Below are positions 1 to 8,167 of a stretch of 64,000 nt of DNA, one piece after another. The translations under genes were made by a program, and so were the position numbers. Within the stretch, counting starts at the first letter, position 1; the number at the start of each line of letters is the position of its first letter. Under the pieces are notes generated by a model. It ran no database searches and was not told where the DNA came from. It saw only the letters and a list, made by a program, of their open reading frames with translations. The stretch is taken from contig JAJXWB010000008.1 in the NCBI GenBank assembly GCA_021781815.1, positions 62,001-126,000 on the forward strand, in the 5' to 3' direction. This DNA comes from Pseudomonadota bacterium (lineage in GTDB: Bacteria > Pseudomonadota > Alphaproteobacteria > Rhizobiales > Beijerinckiaceae).

Positions 1-178
1 CATTGGCGAGTTGCTCGGCGAAGACGGCGAGCAGCGCCGCGCCGGCGACGCCAGCGGCGACCCCGCCGGCGATCCAGCGCCCGCGGCCCGGCGCCCCCGC
101 CGTCGCGGCCATGACGATCCCGACGATGAGCCCTGCCTCGATGACTTCGCGAAAGACGATGATCAGTGCGCCAAGCAT
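1..178 (-). CDS. FTR1-family iron permease, N-terminal fragment
   Basis: Only the first 59 codons lie in the window; the gene runs off the left edge. The start ATG (complement of 176-178) has an AGGA ribosome site seven bases upstream. The translation begins MLGALIIVFREVIEAGLIVG, a hydrophobic helix carrying the R-E-x-x-E motif of FTR1/EfeU ferric or ferrous iron permeases (here REVIE), followed by a second Ala/Gly-rich membrane segment. It lies 17 bp after the cupredoxin gene and is the third gene of an apparent three-gene operon (barrel, cupredoxin, permease). In FTR1 systems a periplasmic cupredoxin-like partner oxidises or delivers iron, so high-affinity iron uptake at the inner membrane is the likely role. 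Confidence is high for the family, lower for specificity. Confidence 0.8.
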   Translation of the reverse strand, partial: MLGALIIVFREVIEAGLIVGIVMAATAGAPGRGRWIAGGVAAGVAGAALLAVFAEQLAN

Positions 179-195
179 GCGAACATCCTGTCCGA

Positions 196-531
196 TTATT
201 CGACGATGAGGAAACCGAACGTCGAGGCTTCGTTATAATCGTCGAAAAAGCGATAGCGGCCGGGCGCGAGCGCCCGGATTTCGATCGAGACCTGGGCGCC
301 GCCGGCGACGACCTTTTCAACGCGCAGCGCCTTGCTCTCGAATTCCGCGGGCGTCGGATCGAGATTGCGCAGCACGATGGTCAAGGGCGCATTGGCGCGA
401 GCGTGTGCTTCGGCGGGGATAAAGCGGTGATCCTTCAGCGTGAGTTGCACGGCAGCCTGCTGCGCCGTCGCTGAAGCAAATGTCGCGCACGAAGCGACCA
501 GCGCGCCGATGAGATTAATCCGTGTCGTCAT
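196..531 (-). CDS. periplasmic cupredoxin-domain protein, FTR1 partner
   Basis: 111 residues. A cleavable signal peptide (about residues 1-24, ending SATAQQ) precedes a single beta-sandwich domain resembling Cupredoxin_1: LTLKDHRFIPAEA near the N-terminus and a YRFFDDYNEASTFGFLIVE C-terminus. Classical type-1 copper ligands are not obvious: there is no Cys in the mature part, so if metal is bound it is by His, Met or acidic residues. A strong ribosome site (AGGGGAAGG) precedes the ATG. The gene sits 14 bp after the outer-membrane protein and 17 bp before the FTR1 permease. By analogy with EfeO-type cupredoxins next to FTR1 permeases, it probably presents iron to the permease. An alternative is a general copper chaperone. 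Confidence 0.7.
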   Translation of the reverse strand: MTTRINLIGALVASCATFASATAQQAAVQLTLKDHRFIPAEAHARANAPLTIVLRNLDPTPAEFESKALRVEKVVAGGAQVSIEIRALAPGRYRFFDDYNEASTFGFLIVE

Positions 532-545
532 GATCGCCTTCCCCT

Positions 546-1481
546 TCAGAATTCGAATTCGAGCTTGAGCCGCGCGCGATGACGCGCGAAATTGGTGAGG
601 TCGAGCGACCGTCCGTCGGCGAGCGCATGGCCTGCGACCTGCGTCGAATAAGCGGCGGCAAGCATGATCTTGCGCGTTACCTGCACATGCAGCGTCGGAC
701 CGACGAAGACCGACCGTCCCTGGAAATCGCCGAAGCCGAGGCTGTTGTAAGCCAGAAAATATTCCGCCTCGGCGCCCGCGGTGATGATCGGAGTGAAGCG
801 CCAGACCAGCGCGCCGCTCGCGCCGAAAGTAGCCGTACGCGACCAGCTCAAATCGCCGACGGCTTTCGCCGCATCTGGCGCGTAGCTTATATTCGCGGCG
901 GCAAAGAGGCGGTTGGCGATGAGTTCGGTATCGGCGATCAGCTTGAAGCTTGACCCCAGGCTGCGCGTTGGCGCGCCGCTCAGTCCGTCGACTCGCGACC
1001 ATTCCGGTTCGGCCATGACGGTAAGCCCGATCGGCGAACCGGGTCCGCGCCCGACCAGCAGATAGCGCAGGTTGACGGACAGGCCGCTCGCGCGCACGCC
1101 GCTGCGGTCGTCGAGACTCTCGTCGCCCTTGATGCGCTGCGCCATGCCGTGCGCTGAAATCTCGTAGGCGAAGAATTGTGTCGGAACGTGCTCGAACTCG
1201 ACTTCCTGTTCGAGCCCCAGATACGTGCCCGTGCGCCGCCGGAACGCCGCATTGGTGTCGGTCTCGATGGCCATTTCGCCTTGCAGGCCGATATCCGATC
1301 CATCTGTGAAGCCGAAAATATATTTCGTCTCGATCTCGTTGTAGACGCCCTCGACTGCAAACGGGAACGACGTCGCCGCCTCCTGCGCGCGCGCGTCGCA
1401 GGCGACGCCGGCGAAAGCGGCCCCAAGCGCAAGCAGGGCAAACCGCGCCGAAGTATACCGGCGCGTCGGTGAAGACGCCAT
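546..1481 (-). CDS. outer-membrane beta-barrel protein of the iron-uptake operon
   Basis: 311 residues with a signal peptide (about 1-32, ending CDARAQEA). The rest alternates polar and hydrophobic residues in short strands and ends in LKLEFEF; a terminal Phe is the usual BAM-targeting signal of outer-membrane proteins. No conserved name can be assigned from sequence. It is the first gene of the minus-strand operon with the cupredoxin and FTR1 permease, so a porin-like role in metal entry is inferred. A GGGAG ribosome site lies nine bases before the ATG. The 215 bp upstream (1482-1696) carry its promoter region and a perfect palindrome. Confidence 0.65.
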   Translation of the reverse strand: MASSPTRRYTSARFALLALGAAFAGVACDARAQEAATSFPFAVEGVYNEIETKYIFGFTDGSDIGLQGEMAIETDTNAAFRRRTGTYLGLEQEVEFEHVPTQFFAYEISAHGMAQRIKGDESLDDRSGVRASGLSVNLRYLLVGRGPGSPIGLTVMAEPEWSRVDGLSGAPTRSLGSSFKLIADTELIANRLFAAANISYAPDAAKAVGDLSWSRTATFGASGALVWRFTPIITAGAEAEYFLAYNSLGFGDFQGRSVFVGPTLHVQVTRKIMLAAAYSTQVAGHALADGRSLDLTNFARHRARLKLEFEF

Positions 1482-1587
1482 CTATCTCAACTCCCGCATC
1501 CATTCCATGATCTTCGGCGACTTTGAACACCTCAGCGTCCACATCGCAATATCTCACAAGAAAATTGGAGCATTTCCAGAATGCCGA

Positions 1588-1602
1588 TTTGAACTGTTCA
1601 AA
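1588..1602. promoter_or_regulatory. perfect palindrome upstream of FTR1 operon, candidate operator
   Basis: TTTGAA-CTG-TTCAAA is a perfect 6-3-6 inverted repeat, 107 bp upstream of the barrel gene start, in the only AT-rich part of the 1482-1696 gap. Its layout resembles, but is one base pair per arm shorter than, the Irr iron control element found at 2226-2242. It may bind a metal-responsive regulator; that is inference. Confidence 0.35.
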
Positions 1603-1696
1603 ACAAATTCGGGATTTTTCTGCGCATGTCATGCAACCAGAGGGAAAAATCCGCAAATTTACGAAACCGCCGGCGCGCAGGGGACCGACGCAACGA

Positions 1697-2173
1697 TCAC
1701 CAGCGCGCCGATTTCGGCGCTCCATCCAGGATTTCGGCCAGCCGCGCGCGCGTCGCCCGCGTCGCCCCCTCCGGCAGCGCATCCGGCGCGAAGAAGCCGG
1801 CTTCCGCGATCTCGCGGTCCGGGGCCTTCGCGCCGTCCTGCACGAAGTCGCGCACGATGTAGCAGGCGACATGATCGCGCCCGGCGTTACGATACAGTCC
1901 GAACAGGTCGGCTGCGCCGGTGAGCCGGATGCGGCCCTCCTCCTCGAGTTCGCGGGCAAGCGCGTCGCCGGCGTCTTCGCCGCGTTCGACGCCGCCGCCC
2001 GGCAGATACCAGCCAGCGACGTAGGTATGGCGCACCAGAAAGACACTCCCCCCGGCGTCGATGACGACGGCACGCACGCCGAGCGTCATCGCACGCCGCA
2101 GCAGGCCGAAGCGGCGGATCGCGCCGCCGGCCAGGCGCGTGCGGAGCGACACGTCGGGATTTGATCTGGACAT
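1697..2173 (-). CDS. Nudix hydrolase
   Basis: 158 residues. A Nudix box starts at about residue 60 (GGVERGE, then ALARELEEEG), preceded by the family-typical YLPGGG. Nudix enzymes cleave nucleoside diphosphates linked to another moiety, with a divalent metal held by the box glutamates. The glycine expected near the end of the box is shifted by one (EEEGRI), a variant seen in this branch (REEGNI-like). Substrate is not predictable. Transcribed divergently from the iron exporter gene at 2270; the shared 96-bp gap holds the Irr box. No clear ribosome site before the ATG. Confidence 0.8.
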   Translation of the reverse strand: MSRSNPDVSLRTRLAGGAIRRFGLLRRAMTLGVRAVVIDAGGSVFLVRHTYVAGWYLPGGGVERGEDAGDALARELEEEGRIRLTGAADLFGLYRNAGRDHVACYIVRDFVQDGAKAPDREIAEAGFFAPDALPEGATRATRARLAEILDGAPKSARW

Positions 2174-2225
2174 TGCGTCGCAACCAATAAATCGTGGATC
2201 GGGCTGGATATAGAGCCTGACAATG

Positions 2226-2242
2226 TCTAGAACTATTCTAAA
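2226..2242. promoter_or_regulatory. Irr-binding iron control element (ICE box)
   Basis: TCTAGAA-CTA-TTCTAAA matches the rhizobial ICE consensus TTTAGAA-N3-TTCTAAA with one mismatch in the left arm. It ends 27 bp before the TTG start of the mbfA-like gene and lies 53 bp from the Nudix start. MbfA genes of Bradyrhizobium and Agrobacterium are known Irr targets repressed under low iron, so the same control is expected here. Confidence 0.8.
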
Positions 2243-2269
2243 CTAACCGCCCGGACGGAGCCCGCCCCT

Positions 2270-3241
2270 TTGAAAGCCTTCTCCGAACTGACCGAACGGG
2301 AAATCCTGGCCATAGCGATCGCGTCCGAAGAGGAAGATGCGCGCATTTACATCGCCTTCGCCGAAGATCTGGAGGAACGCTACCCCGCCTCCGCCAGAAC
2401 CTTTCGCGACATGGCCGAGGTCGAAAAAAGCCACCGCGAAATGCTGCTGGCGCAGTATCAGAAGCGATTCGGCGCCGAACTGCCGCCGATCCGGCGCGAG
2501 GACGTGAAGGGCGTGCTCAAGCGCCGGCCGATCTGGCTCACGCGCAACCTGCCGCTCGAGCGCATCCGCGACGAAGCTGAAATCATGGAGCATCAGGCCG
2601 CGCTTTACTACCAGCGCGCCGCGGCGCAGGCGACCGACGTTGGCACACGCAAGCTGCTGGGCGATCTGGCGCTTGCCGAACAGGGCCATGAGAAGGTCGC
2701 GGGCAAGCTGGAACAGGCCAATCTGACGCCGGACGCGCGCGCGGAAGAGGACAGGACGCGCCATCGCATGTTCGTGCTGCAATATGTGCAGCCGGGCCTC
2801 GCCGGTCTTATGGACGGCTCGGTGTCGACGCTTGCGCCTTTGTTCGCCGCCGCCTTCGCCACGCATCACAATTGGGAAACCTTCCTCGTCGGACTTGCCG
2901 CCTCGATCGGCGCGGGCATATCCATGGGCTTTGCGGAAGCCCTGTCGGACGACGGATCGCTCACCGGGCGCGGTTCGCCCTGGCTGCGCGGCGGCATCTG
3001 CGGCCTGATGACCACGGTCGGCGGCCTTGGCCATACATTGCCCTATCTGGTGCCCGATACTTGGCCGAATTCGTTCTGGGTGGCGACCGGCATCGCAGGC
3101 GCCGTGGTCTTTTTCGAGCTTTGGGCCATTGCTTACGTGCGCGCGCGCTTCATGGACACGCCCTTCCTTCAGGCCGTATTCCAGATCGTGCTCGGCGGCG
3201 TGATCGTCCTCTTCGCCGGCATCCTGATCGGCGGAGCGTGA
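2270..3241 (+). CDS. mbfA: membrane-bound ferritin / VIT1-type iron exporter
   Basis: 323 residues starting with TTG. Residues about 1-150 form a ferritin-like (rubrerythrin) four-helix domain rich in Glu and His (IASEEEDARIYIAF, VEKSHREML, AEIMEHQAALYYQ, ALAEQGHEKVA), which would bind a di-iron centre. Residues about 165-323 form a VIT1/CCC1-type membrane domain with about five helices (QPGLAGLMDGSVSTLAP, SIGAGISMGFAEALSDDG). This two-domain layout is that of MbfA, an inner-membrane iron exporter protecting against iron overload and peroxide in rhizobia. The Irr box just upstream supports the call. A GGACGGAG sequence lies 11 bases before the TTG. Confidence 0.88.
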   Translation: MKAFSELTEREILAIAIASEEEDARIYIAFAEDLEERYPASARTFRDMAEVEKSHREMLLAQYQKRFGAELPPIRREDVKGVLKRRPIWLTRNLPLERIRDEAEIMEHQAALYYQRAAAQATDVGTRKLLGDLALAEQGHEKVAGKLEQANLTPDARAEEDRTRHRMFVLQYVQPGLAGLMDGSVSTLAPLFAAAFATHHNWETFLVGLAASIGAGISMGFAEALSDDGSLTGRGSPWLRGGICGLMTTVGGLGHTLPYLVPDTWPNSFWVATGIAGAVVFFELWAIAYVRARFMDTPFLQAVFQIVLGGVIVLFAGILIGGA

Positions 3242-3275
3242 CCTCGCGCCCGACGCATAGAGGGACGTTTGAGGC

Positions 3276-4187
3276 GTGACGTTTCTGCTCGCCCATTTGT
3301 CGGATCTGCATCTCGGCCCCCTGGCGCGGCCGCGCTTGCGCGATCTGGCCGGCAAGCGCCTCACCGGCTGGGTGAACTGGGAGCGCAGCCGCGCGCATGT
3401 GCATGACATGGACGTGCTCGGCGCGCTGATCGCCGACATTCACGCACAGAAACCCGATCACATCGCTGTCACCGGCGATCTCGCCAATATCGGCCTGCCC
3501 GACGAATTCGCCCTTGCGCGCACGGTGATGGAGCGCATGGGCCAGGCCCGCGACGTCAGCTTCACGCCCGGCAATCATGACGCCTACGCGCCCTCGTCGC
3601 TGCCGCATCTCGCCAGGGCGTTCCTGCCCTGGACCACGGGCGACGACGGGCCGGGCGCCGCTTATCCCTATCTGCGCGTGCGAGGAACCGTTGCGCTCAT
3701 CGGCCTGTCATCCGGCGTGCCGACCGCGCCGTTCATCGCCTCGGGCCGGCTCGGCGCGGCGCAGCGCGCCGCCCTCGCGCGTCTCCTCGACGACGCCCGC
3801 GCCCGACGACTGACGCGCGTGGTCCTGCTGCACCATCCGCCGCACCGCGAGGGAGCGTCCATGGGCCGCGGCCTGACAGACGCCCGCGCGTTCGAGACTC
3901 TGATCGCGCGGCATGGCGCCGAGTTGATCCTGCATGGACATAATCATCGCCTGTCCGTGTCGCATCTGCGGGGTCCGGATCGTCGACCGACGCCAGTCGT
4001 CGGCGTCGCCTCGGCCTCGGCAGCCGGCGGGTCGCGGACGCATCGGGCCGGATACAATCTGTTCCGCATCGACAGGAGCGACGGAGCGACGGTTATTTCC
4101 GCGCGGACCCGCGGATTGATGGACGACCGACGGACGATCGGAGATCTGGGACCGATCGCGCTTCAGGGGGAAAGCGCGGCGCCATAA
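3276..4187 (+). CDS. calcineurin-like metallophosphoesterase
   Basis: 303 residues, GTG start. All five metallophosphoesterase motifs are present in order: HLSDLHLG, VTGDLAN, TPGNHD, LLHHPPH, LHGHNHR, giving a two-metal active site. The family includes CpdA-type cyclic nucleotide phosphodiesterases and lipid phosphatases; the substrate cannot be told. No signal peptide, so cytosolic. It starts 34 bp after mbfA and may share its transcript. The last 25 bp overlap the end of the convergent gene at 4163-4894. Confidence 0.82.
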   Translation: MTFLLAHLSDLHLGPLARPRLRDLAGKRLTGWVNWERSRAHVHDMDVLGALIADIHAQKPDHIAVTGDLANIGLPDEFALARTVMERMGQARDVSFTPGNHDAYAPSSLPHLARAFLPWTTGDDGPGAAYPYLRVRGTVALIGLSSGVPTAPFIASGRLGAAQRAALARLLDDARARRLTRVVLLHHPPHREGASMGRGLTDARAFETLIARHGAELILHGHNHRLSVSHLRGPDRRPTPVVGVASASAAGGSRTHRAGYNLFRIDRSDGATVISARTRGLMDDRRTIGDLGPIALQGESAAP

Positions 4188-4894
4188 CGCTCCAGCAACC
4201 GCAGGCCGGCCGCTGCGAGCAGCGCGAACAAGGCGACAGCCCCCAGAATTTCGATCAGAACCACCCAGACGCGCGCAAAAATTCGCAGCGCCGCCGGCCG
4301 CCGCCGCGGTTCGCCGCCTGTTCCAACAGCGCTGATAACGCGCGCCGCGGCCTCCTCCCCCGATTCCGGCTTGGCCGCCGGGGCAGCAGCCGCCTTCTGC
4401 GCCGAGCGGCCCGGCCAGAACAGCGCGTCCGCGGCAAGCGCCTTCTCCCGCTCGACCAACCGCCGCGCGACATAATCGGCGATGGCGCGCGTGATGGCGT
4501 CGACGTCTTCGCCTTCCGCGATCAGCATCCGTCCATGCTTGGAATCCTGAACGAACCGGTAGGCGCGCTGGTCGCGGGCCATCTCGACGAAGGCGAGCAT
4601 GTCGATGAACAGCCGCGGCCTTTCGCCCTGCGACAGCGCGAGATCGAACATGTCGGCGTGACGGCGCGCCTCATCGATGATCGGCGCGACCCGCTCGCGC
4701 AGAATGTCGAGGCGCGCGCCTGCCGCGTTGCGAAGATCGCAAATGCCGTCGAATTGCTCGGCGCTTTCGATCCGGGCGCGCCGCAGCGACGCCCGCAGAC
4801 TGGCGACCGCCGCCGCGTCGCGGGACGCGGACGCCGCATGTGGCTCATCGCCTGCGCTGCCTGAGTCTTCGGATACTTCGCGATTCTGGTTCAT
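4163..4894 (-). CDS. hypothetical protein with C-terminal membrane anchor
   Basis: 243 residues when started at the internal ATG (MNQNREVSED). The N-terminal 160 residues are charged and helical (RASLRRARIESAEQFDGICD). A low-complexity Ala/Pro linker follows, then one membrane helix (VWVVLIEILGAVALFALLAAAGL) and a short C-terminal tail, suggesting a cytosolic protein held to the inner membrane by its C-terminus. I do not recognise the family. It overlaps the 3' end of the convergent phosphoesterase and lies about 40 bp downstream of the Tim44-like gene on the same strand. Confidence 0.55.
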   Translation of the reverse strand: MNQNREVSEDSGSAGDEPHAASASRDAAAVASLRASLRRARIESAEQFDGICDLRNAAGARLDILRERVAPIIDEARRHADMFDLALSQGERPRLFIDMLAFVEMARDQRAYRFVQDSKHGRMLIAEGEDVDAITRAIADYVARRLVEREKALAADALFWPGRSAQKAAAAPAAKPESGEEAAARVISAVGTGGEPRRRPAALRIFARVWVVLIEILGAVALFALLAAAGLRLLERYGAALSP

Positions 4895-4935
4895 CAAGGC
4901 GTCCGGAGCAGGCCCCGAGAATATGCACTCGCCCC

Positions 4936-5838
4936 TCAACGCGCCTGCTGGATAGCCGACACAATCCAGGCCCCCGCATCGGCGCCCGGCGGGCGACGGA
5001 ATGTCCAGAGTTCCGTCGCCTGTTCCGGAGTCCCGGTCGCGCCGGAGACCACCTTGCCAGTGGCGCGCTCGACCATGGCGTCGGTCAGCGAGAACCGCAT
5101 GGCGACCGTCGCATAGTCCGCACCCGGCTCGCGCCAGCTTTCGGCAAGGTCGCCTTGCAGCAGCCGCACGTCGCCGATCCTGTTGACCAGACCACGCGAC
5201 GCATTGGCGGCTATTTCCTGCCTGAAATAGCCAGCCATTTCAGGCGTCGAGAGACGCCCGAGCGCAGCGAGATCCTCATTCGAATAGGCCGCCTGCACTT
5301 CGCCGAGCCGTCGCTCGAACGCATCATAATCGGCTTTGGCTATATCGAGCGGGCGCGGCGATGGAGCTGCGGGACTGCCACCGGGAGAAGGCCCCATCGG
5401 AGAGCGAAAGGCGCCGCCTGACGATCCCGGCGCTGAGCCGGCCGGGTAGGTCGCACGCCCGCGCAAAAGCCCGAGCACGAAGCGCGCCGCAAAGAAGATC
5501 AGGACAAGCCAGATCAGCCCGCCGAAGAGACCATGCCCGAACAGAAGGCTGGCGAGGCCGACGCCCAACAGGCCGCCAAGCAGGCCCCGGCCGAAACCGC
5601 TGGAGAAGCCGCCTCCGGTCCGTCCCATGCTCTGCCCGGCAAAAGACTTCTGCTCCATCGATTGGTCGAAGGGCGAGGCGGACCGAGGCGCCGTCGGCGT
5701 GGCGGAGGGCATGGAAAACGTCCGGCCGCCGCGACTGCCGATCGAAAAGCCGCCGCCAGGACGGGCAAAGGCGTCCGGAGCGCCAAGCGACAGCGCCACG
5801 ATCAGGCTCGCGAGTAACGTCGCCATTCTGAGAGACAT
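4936..5838 (-). CDS. Tim44-domain protein
   Basis: 300 residues. The start is fixed by an AGGAGG ribosome site four bases upstream (CAGGAGGAGCATATG). Signal peptide about 1-26 (ALSLGAPDAFARP), a Gly/Ser/Pro-rich segment, one or two Gly-rich membrane helices (GLLGGLLGVGLASLLFG, GGLIWLVLIFFAARFVLG) and a C-terminal Tim44/MBA1-like domain from about residue 165 (DYDAFERRLGEVQAAYSNEDLAALGRLS). This architecture is common in alpha- and betaproteobacteria; Tim44-like domains bind membranes or partner proteins. The role is unknown. Confidence 0.78.
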   Translation of the reverse strand: MSLRMATLLASLIVALSLGAPDAFARPGGGFSIGSRGGRTFSMPSATPTAPRSASPFDQSMEQKSFAGQSMGRTGGGFSSGFGRGLLGGLLGVGLASLLFGHGLFGGLIWLVLIFFAARFVLGLLRGRATYPAGSAPGSSGGAFRSPMGPSPGGSPAAPSPRPLDIAKADYDAFERRLGEVQAAYSNEDLAALGRLSTPEMAGYFRQEIAANASRGLVNRIGDVRLLQGDLAESWREPGADYATVAMRFSLTDAMVERATGKVVSGATGTPEQATELWTFRRPPGADAGAWIVSAIQQAR

Positions 5839-5957
5839 ATGCTCCTCCTGTCCGCCCCACCGGGCGTGACGGCCCGATATATGGGGAGGGGGAGCAATGA
5901 ATCGCAAGCTTTGGAGCCGCGCCCGCGAAAATATGGCTCAGGCCCGAACTGAACCGA

Positions 5958-6041
5958 TCACCACGCGCCGACGATGAAGGCGGTGACCATGGCGAAGGCG
6001 GCGCAGACCGCCAGAATGTCGAGGGTGAGCGAATTAACCAT
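5958..6041 (-). CDS. 27-residue single-pass membrane peptide
   Basis: MVNSLTLDILAVCAAFAMVT followed by AFIVGAW. A short polar N-terminus is followed by one membrane helix. An AAAGGA ribosome site lies eight bases before the chosen ATG; an alternative start three codons upstream has no spacing for one. Small membrane peptides of this kind are often skipped by gene callers. Support is the ribosome site and the clean helix only, so it is a prediction. It sits alone between the Tim44 gene and the TetR gene. Confidence 0.45.
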   Translation of the reverse strand: MVNSLTLDILAVCAAFAMVTAFIVGAW

Positions 6042-6173
6042 GCCCTGCATCCTTTCCCGGCTTCCGGACTGGACAACGCGCGAATTCGCGCGCCGTTCCT
6101 GTCCTGTGCAGCGATGGTACGTCTGCGCTGCAGCGCAGCAAAGCGCGTTCGCGTCGCAAGAGCGATGGAATTG

Positions 6174-6198
6174 TGACCATACTGCCCGTTTACGGTCA
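6174..6198. promoter_or_regulatory. imperfect 25-bp dyad, candidate TetR operator
   Basis: TGACCaTA-N9-TAcGGTCA: outer five base pairs match, then one mismatch and two matches. It lies 51 bp upstream of the TetR gene and also upstream of the divergent small membrane peptide. A second, perfect 14-bp palindrome (TGCGCTGCAGCGCA) is at 6124-6137. TetR proteins usually bind dyads in their own promoters; binding here is inferred. Confidence 0.35.
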
Positions 6199-6248
6199 TC
6201 CCGCGCATTCGCTCGCAAAAAGGCCGCGCGATCGATAAGTTGAAACAC

Positions 6249-6890
6249 ATGAAGCAACGGAACGACTTCCTAGGCGGACGGCGAGGCTACCACCACGGCC
6301 GCCTGAAGGACGCGTTGATCGAGGCGGCCAGAAATCTGGTCGCCGAACGCGGCCCGGCCGGGTTCACCCTGTCCGAGGCCGCCAGAATGGTCGGCGTGAC
6401 CGCGGCGGCGCCCTATCGCCATTTCTCCGACCGCAACGATCTGATGAGCGAACTGGCCCGGCGCGGCTTCGCGGCCTTCGCCAGCCGCCTGGAGGCGGCC
6501 TGGGACAACGGCCAGCCGGACGCCGTGACCGCCTTTCGCCGGTTGGGCGCGGCTTATCTGGCCTTCGCCCGGGATGAGCCGGGCCTCTACAACGCCATGT
6601 TCGGCAACGTTCAGGCGCTGAACTCGCCCGGCTCAGGCGCCGCCGCCGACCGCGCGCTCGCCATGATCCATTATGCGTGCGCCGCCGTCCTGCGCCAGTA
6701 CGGCGCCCCGGACGCCAGCGCGCGCGATCTCGCGCTGCAGGTCTGGGCCTACAGCCACGGCGTCGCGCAACTCGCTCTGTCCGGCCACCTGGACTCCAGC
6801 GCCAGCGACCCCTCCGCGATCATGGCGGCGGGTGTGTCCAATATCGTGGAGATGGCGGTGCGGCGCGCAGTCGCGCCGGGCCGACCCTAG
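6249..6890 (+). CDS. TetR/AcrR-family transcriptional regulator
   Basis: 213 residues from the ATG; a TTG three codons earlier is possible. The N-terminal HTH is clear: YHHGRLKDALIEAARNLVAE, then FTLSEAARMVGVTAAAPYRHF with the recognition helix. The C-terminal part (YLAFARDEPGLYNAMFG, and the WAYSHGVAQLALSGHL motif) fits the WHG ligand-binding domain of this branch. The effector is unknown. The end overlaps the convergent aminotransferase by 4 bp. It may control itself through the dyad at 6174-6198. Confidence 0.85.
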   Translation: MKQRNDFLGGRRGYHHGRLKDALIEAARNLVAERGPAGFTLSEAARMVGVTAAAPYRHFSDRNDLMSELARRGFAAFASRLEAAWDNGQPDAVTAFRRLGAAYLAFARDEPGLYNAMFGNVQALNSPGSGAAADRALAMIHYACAAVLRQYGAPDASARDLALQVWAYSHGVAQLALSGHLDSSASDPSAIMAAGVSNIVEMAVRRAVAPGRP

Positions 6891-8068
6891 CCGGGCTTGC
6901 GATTCGCCAGGAAATCGCCCATGCGGCCGAGCGCCTTGCGGATATTGTCGGCCGAATTGGCATAGGAAAGGCGGATGTAGCCTTCGCCGTGCACGCCGAA
7001 ATCGGGGCCGCCGATGGTGGCGACGCCGGCCTCCTCCAGCAGCGCAGCGGCAAGCGGCTTTGCCTTCCAGCCTGTCCGCGAAATATTGGGGAAGGCATAA
7101 AAGGCGCCCTTCGGGATCGCCGCCGACACGTTCGGCAGGCAGTTCAGGCCTTCCACCACGATCTTCCGGCGCCGGTCGAATTCGGCAACCATGTCGCGCA
7201 CCGCGTCCTGCGGACCTTCGAGCGCGGCGACGCCGGCGAACTGCGTCGCCGCGCTGGTGCACGAGAACGAATTGACCGCGAGCTTGCGCGCATTTTCGTA
7301 AAGCGATGTCGGCCAGACCGACCAGCCCAGTCGCCAGCCGGTCATGGCGTAGGTCTTGGATGCGCCATCGAGCAGGATCAGGCGGTCCCGGATTTCCGGG
7401 TAGGCGAGCAGCGTCTGGTGCGTCTCGCCATCATAGGTCATCTGGCCATAAATCTCGTCCGACAGAATCGCAACGTCCGGGAATTTCGCGAGTCCTTTCG
7501 CCAGCGCGTCGATCTCCGCCTTCGGCGTCACGCCGCCGGTCGGATTGGCCGGCGAATTGACGATGATCAGCCGCGTCTTCGGCGTGATCAGCGACAAGGT
7601 TTCTTGCGCGGAAAAGGCGAAACCGTTTCCCTCGCGGATCGGGATCGGCACAGGCGTCGCGCCGGCATATTCGATCATCGAGCGATAGATCGGAAAGCCG
7701 GGGTCGGGATACATGATTTCCGCGCCGGGCTCGCCGAACATCAGGATCGCCATGTGCATGGCGACCTTGCCGCCCGGCGTGACCATGACGAGATCGGGCG
7801 AGACATCGACGTTCAGCCGGCGGCGCAGGTCGGCGGCGATCGCCTCGCGCAGCGGCAGGATGCCGGTCGCCGGCGTATAGCCGTGATGACCGTCGCGCAG
7901 AGCCTTGACGGCTGCTTCGACAATATGGGCGGGCGTCTGGAAGTCCGGCTGGCCGATGCCGAGATTGACGATGTCGCGACCCTGTCGCTGCAGATCGACG
8001 GCGCGCGCCAGAACGGCGAAGGCATTCTCCTCACCGAGGCGCGAGAAGGCGGAGACGGTCTGCAGCAT
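6887..8068 (-). CDS. class I/II PLP-dependent aminotransferase
   Basis: 393 residues, a normal length for fold-type I aminotransferases. Visible motifs: GIGQPDFQTP near the N-terminus, NSPANPTGG (substrate carboxylate pocket), SDEIYG (the Asp that contacts the pyridine nitrogen) and SKTYAMTGWRLGW with the PLP lysine. The family covers aspartate/tyrosine/methionine aminotransferases and the LL-diaminopimelate type; the amino acid substrate cannot be fixed. GGGGAACC ribosome site. Cytosolic. Confidence 0.85.
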   Translation of the reverse strand: MLQTVSAFSRLGEENAFAVLARAVDLQRQGRDIVNLGIGQPDFQTPAHIVEAAVKALRDGHHGYTPATGILPLREAIAADLRRRLNVDVSPDLVMVTPGGKVAMHMAILMFGEPGAEIMYPDPGFPIYRSMIEYAGATPVPIPIREGNGFAFSAQETLSLITPKTRLIIVNSPANPTGGVTPKAEIDALAKGLAKFPDVAILSDEIYGQMTYDGETHQTLLAYPEIRDRLILLDGASKTYAMTGWRLGWSVWPTSLYENARKLAVNSFSCTSAATQFAGVAALEGPQDAVRDMVAEFDRRRKIVVEGLNCLPNVSAAIPKGAFYAFPNISRTGWKAKPLAAALLEEAGVATIGGPDFGVHGEGYIRLSYANSADNIRKALGRMGDFLANRKPG

Positions 8069-8167
8069 GGCGGTTCCCCGGAGCCGGTCTTGCGCGATGT
8101 GATCGGGGATATTCGGCGCAAGGTCAATTCGCCGGCGCGCGCCCCGCCCTGCTGGGCGAACGAAAAT

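Noticed and set aside
1588..1602. Second Irr box
   Set aside because: Arms lack the A/T pair of the TTTAGAA consensus; kept as an unassigned palindrome.
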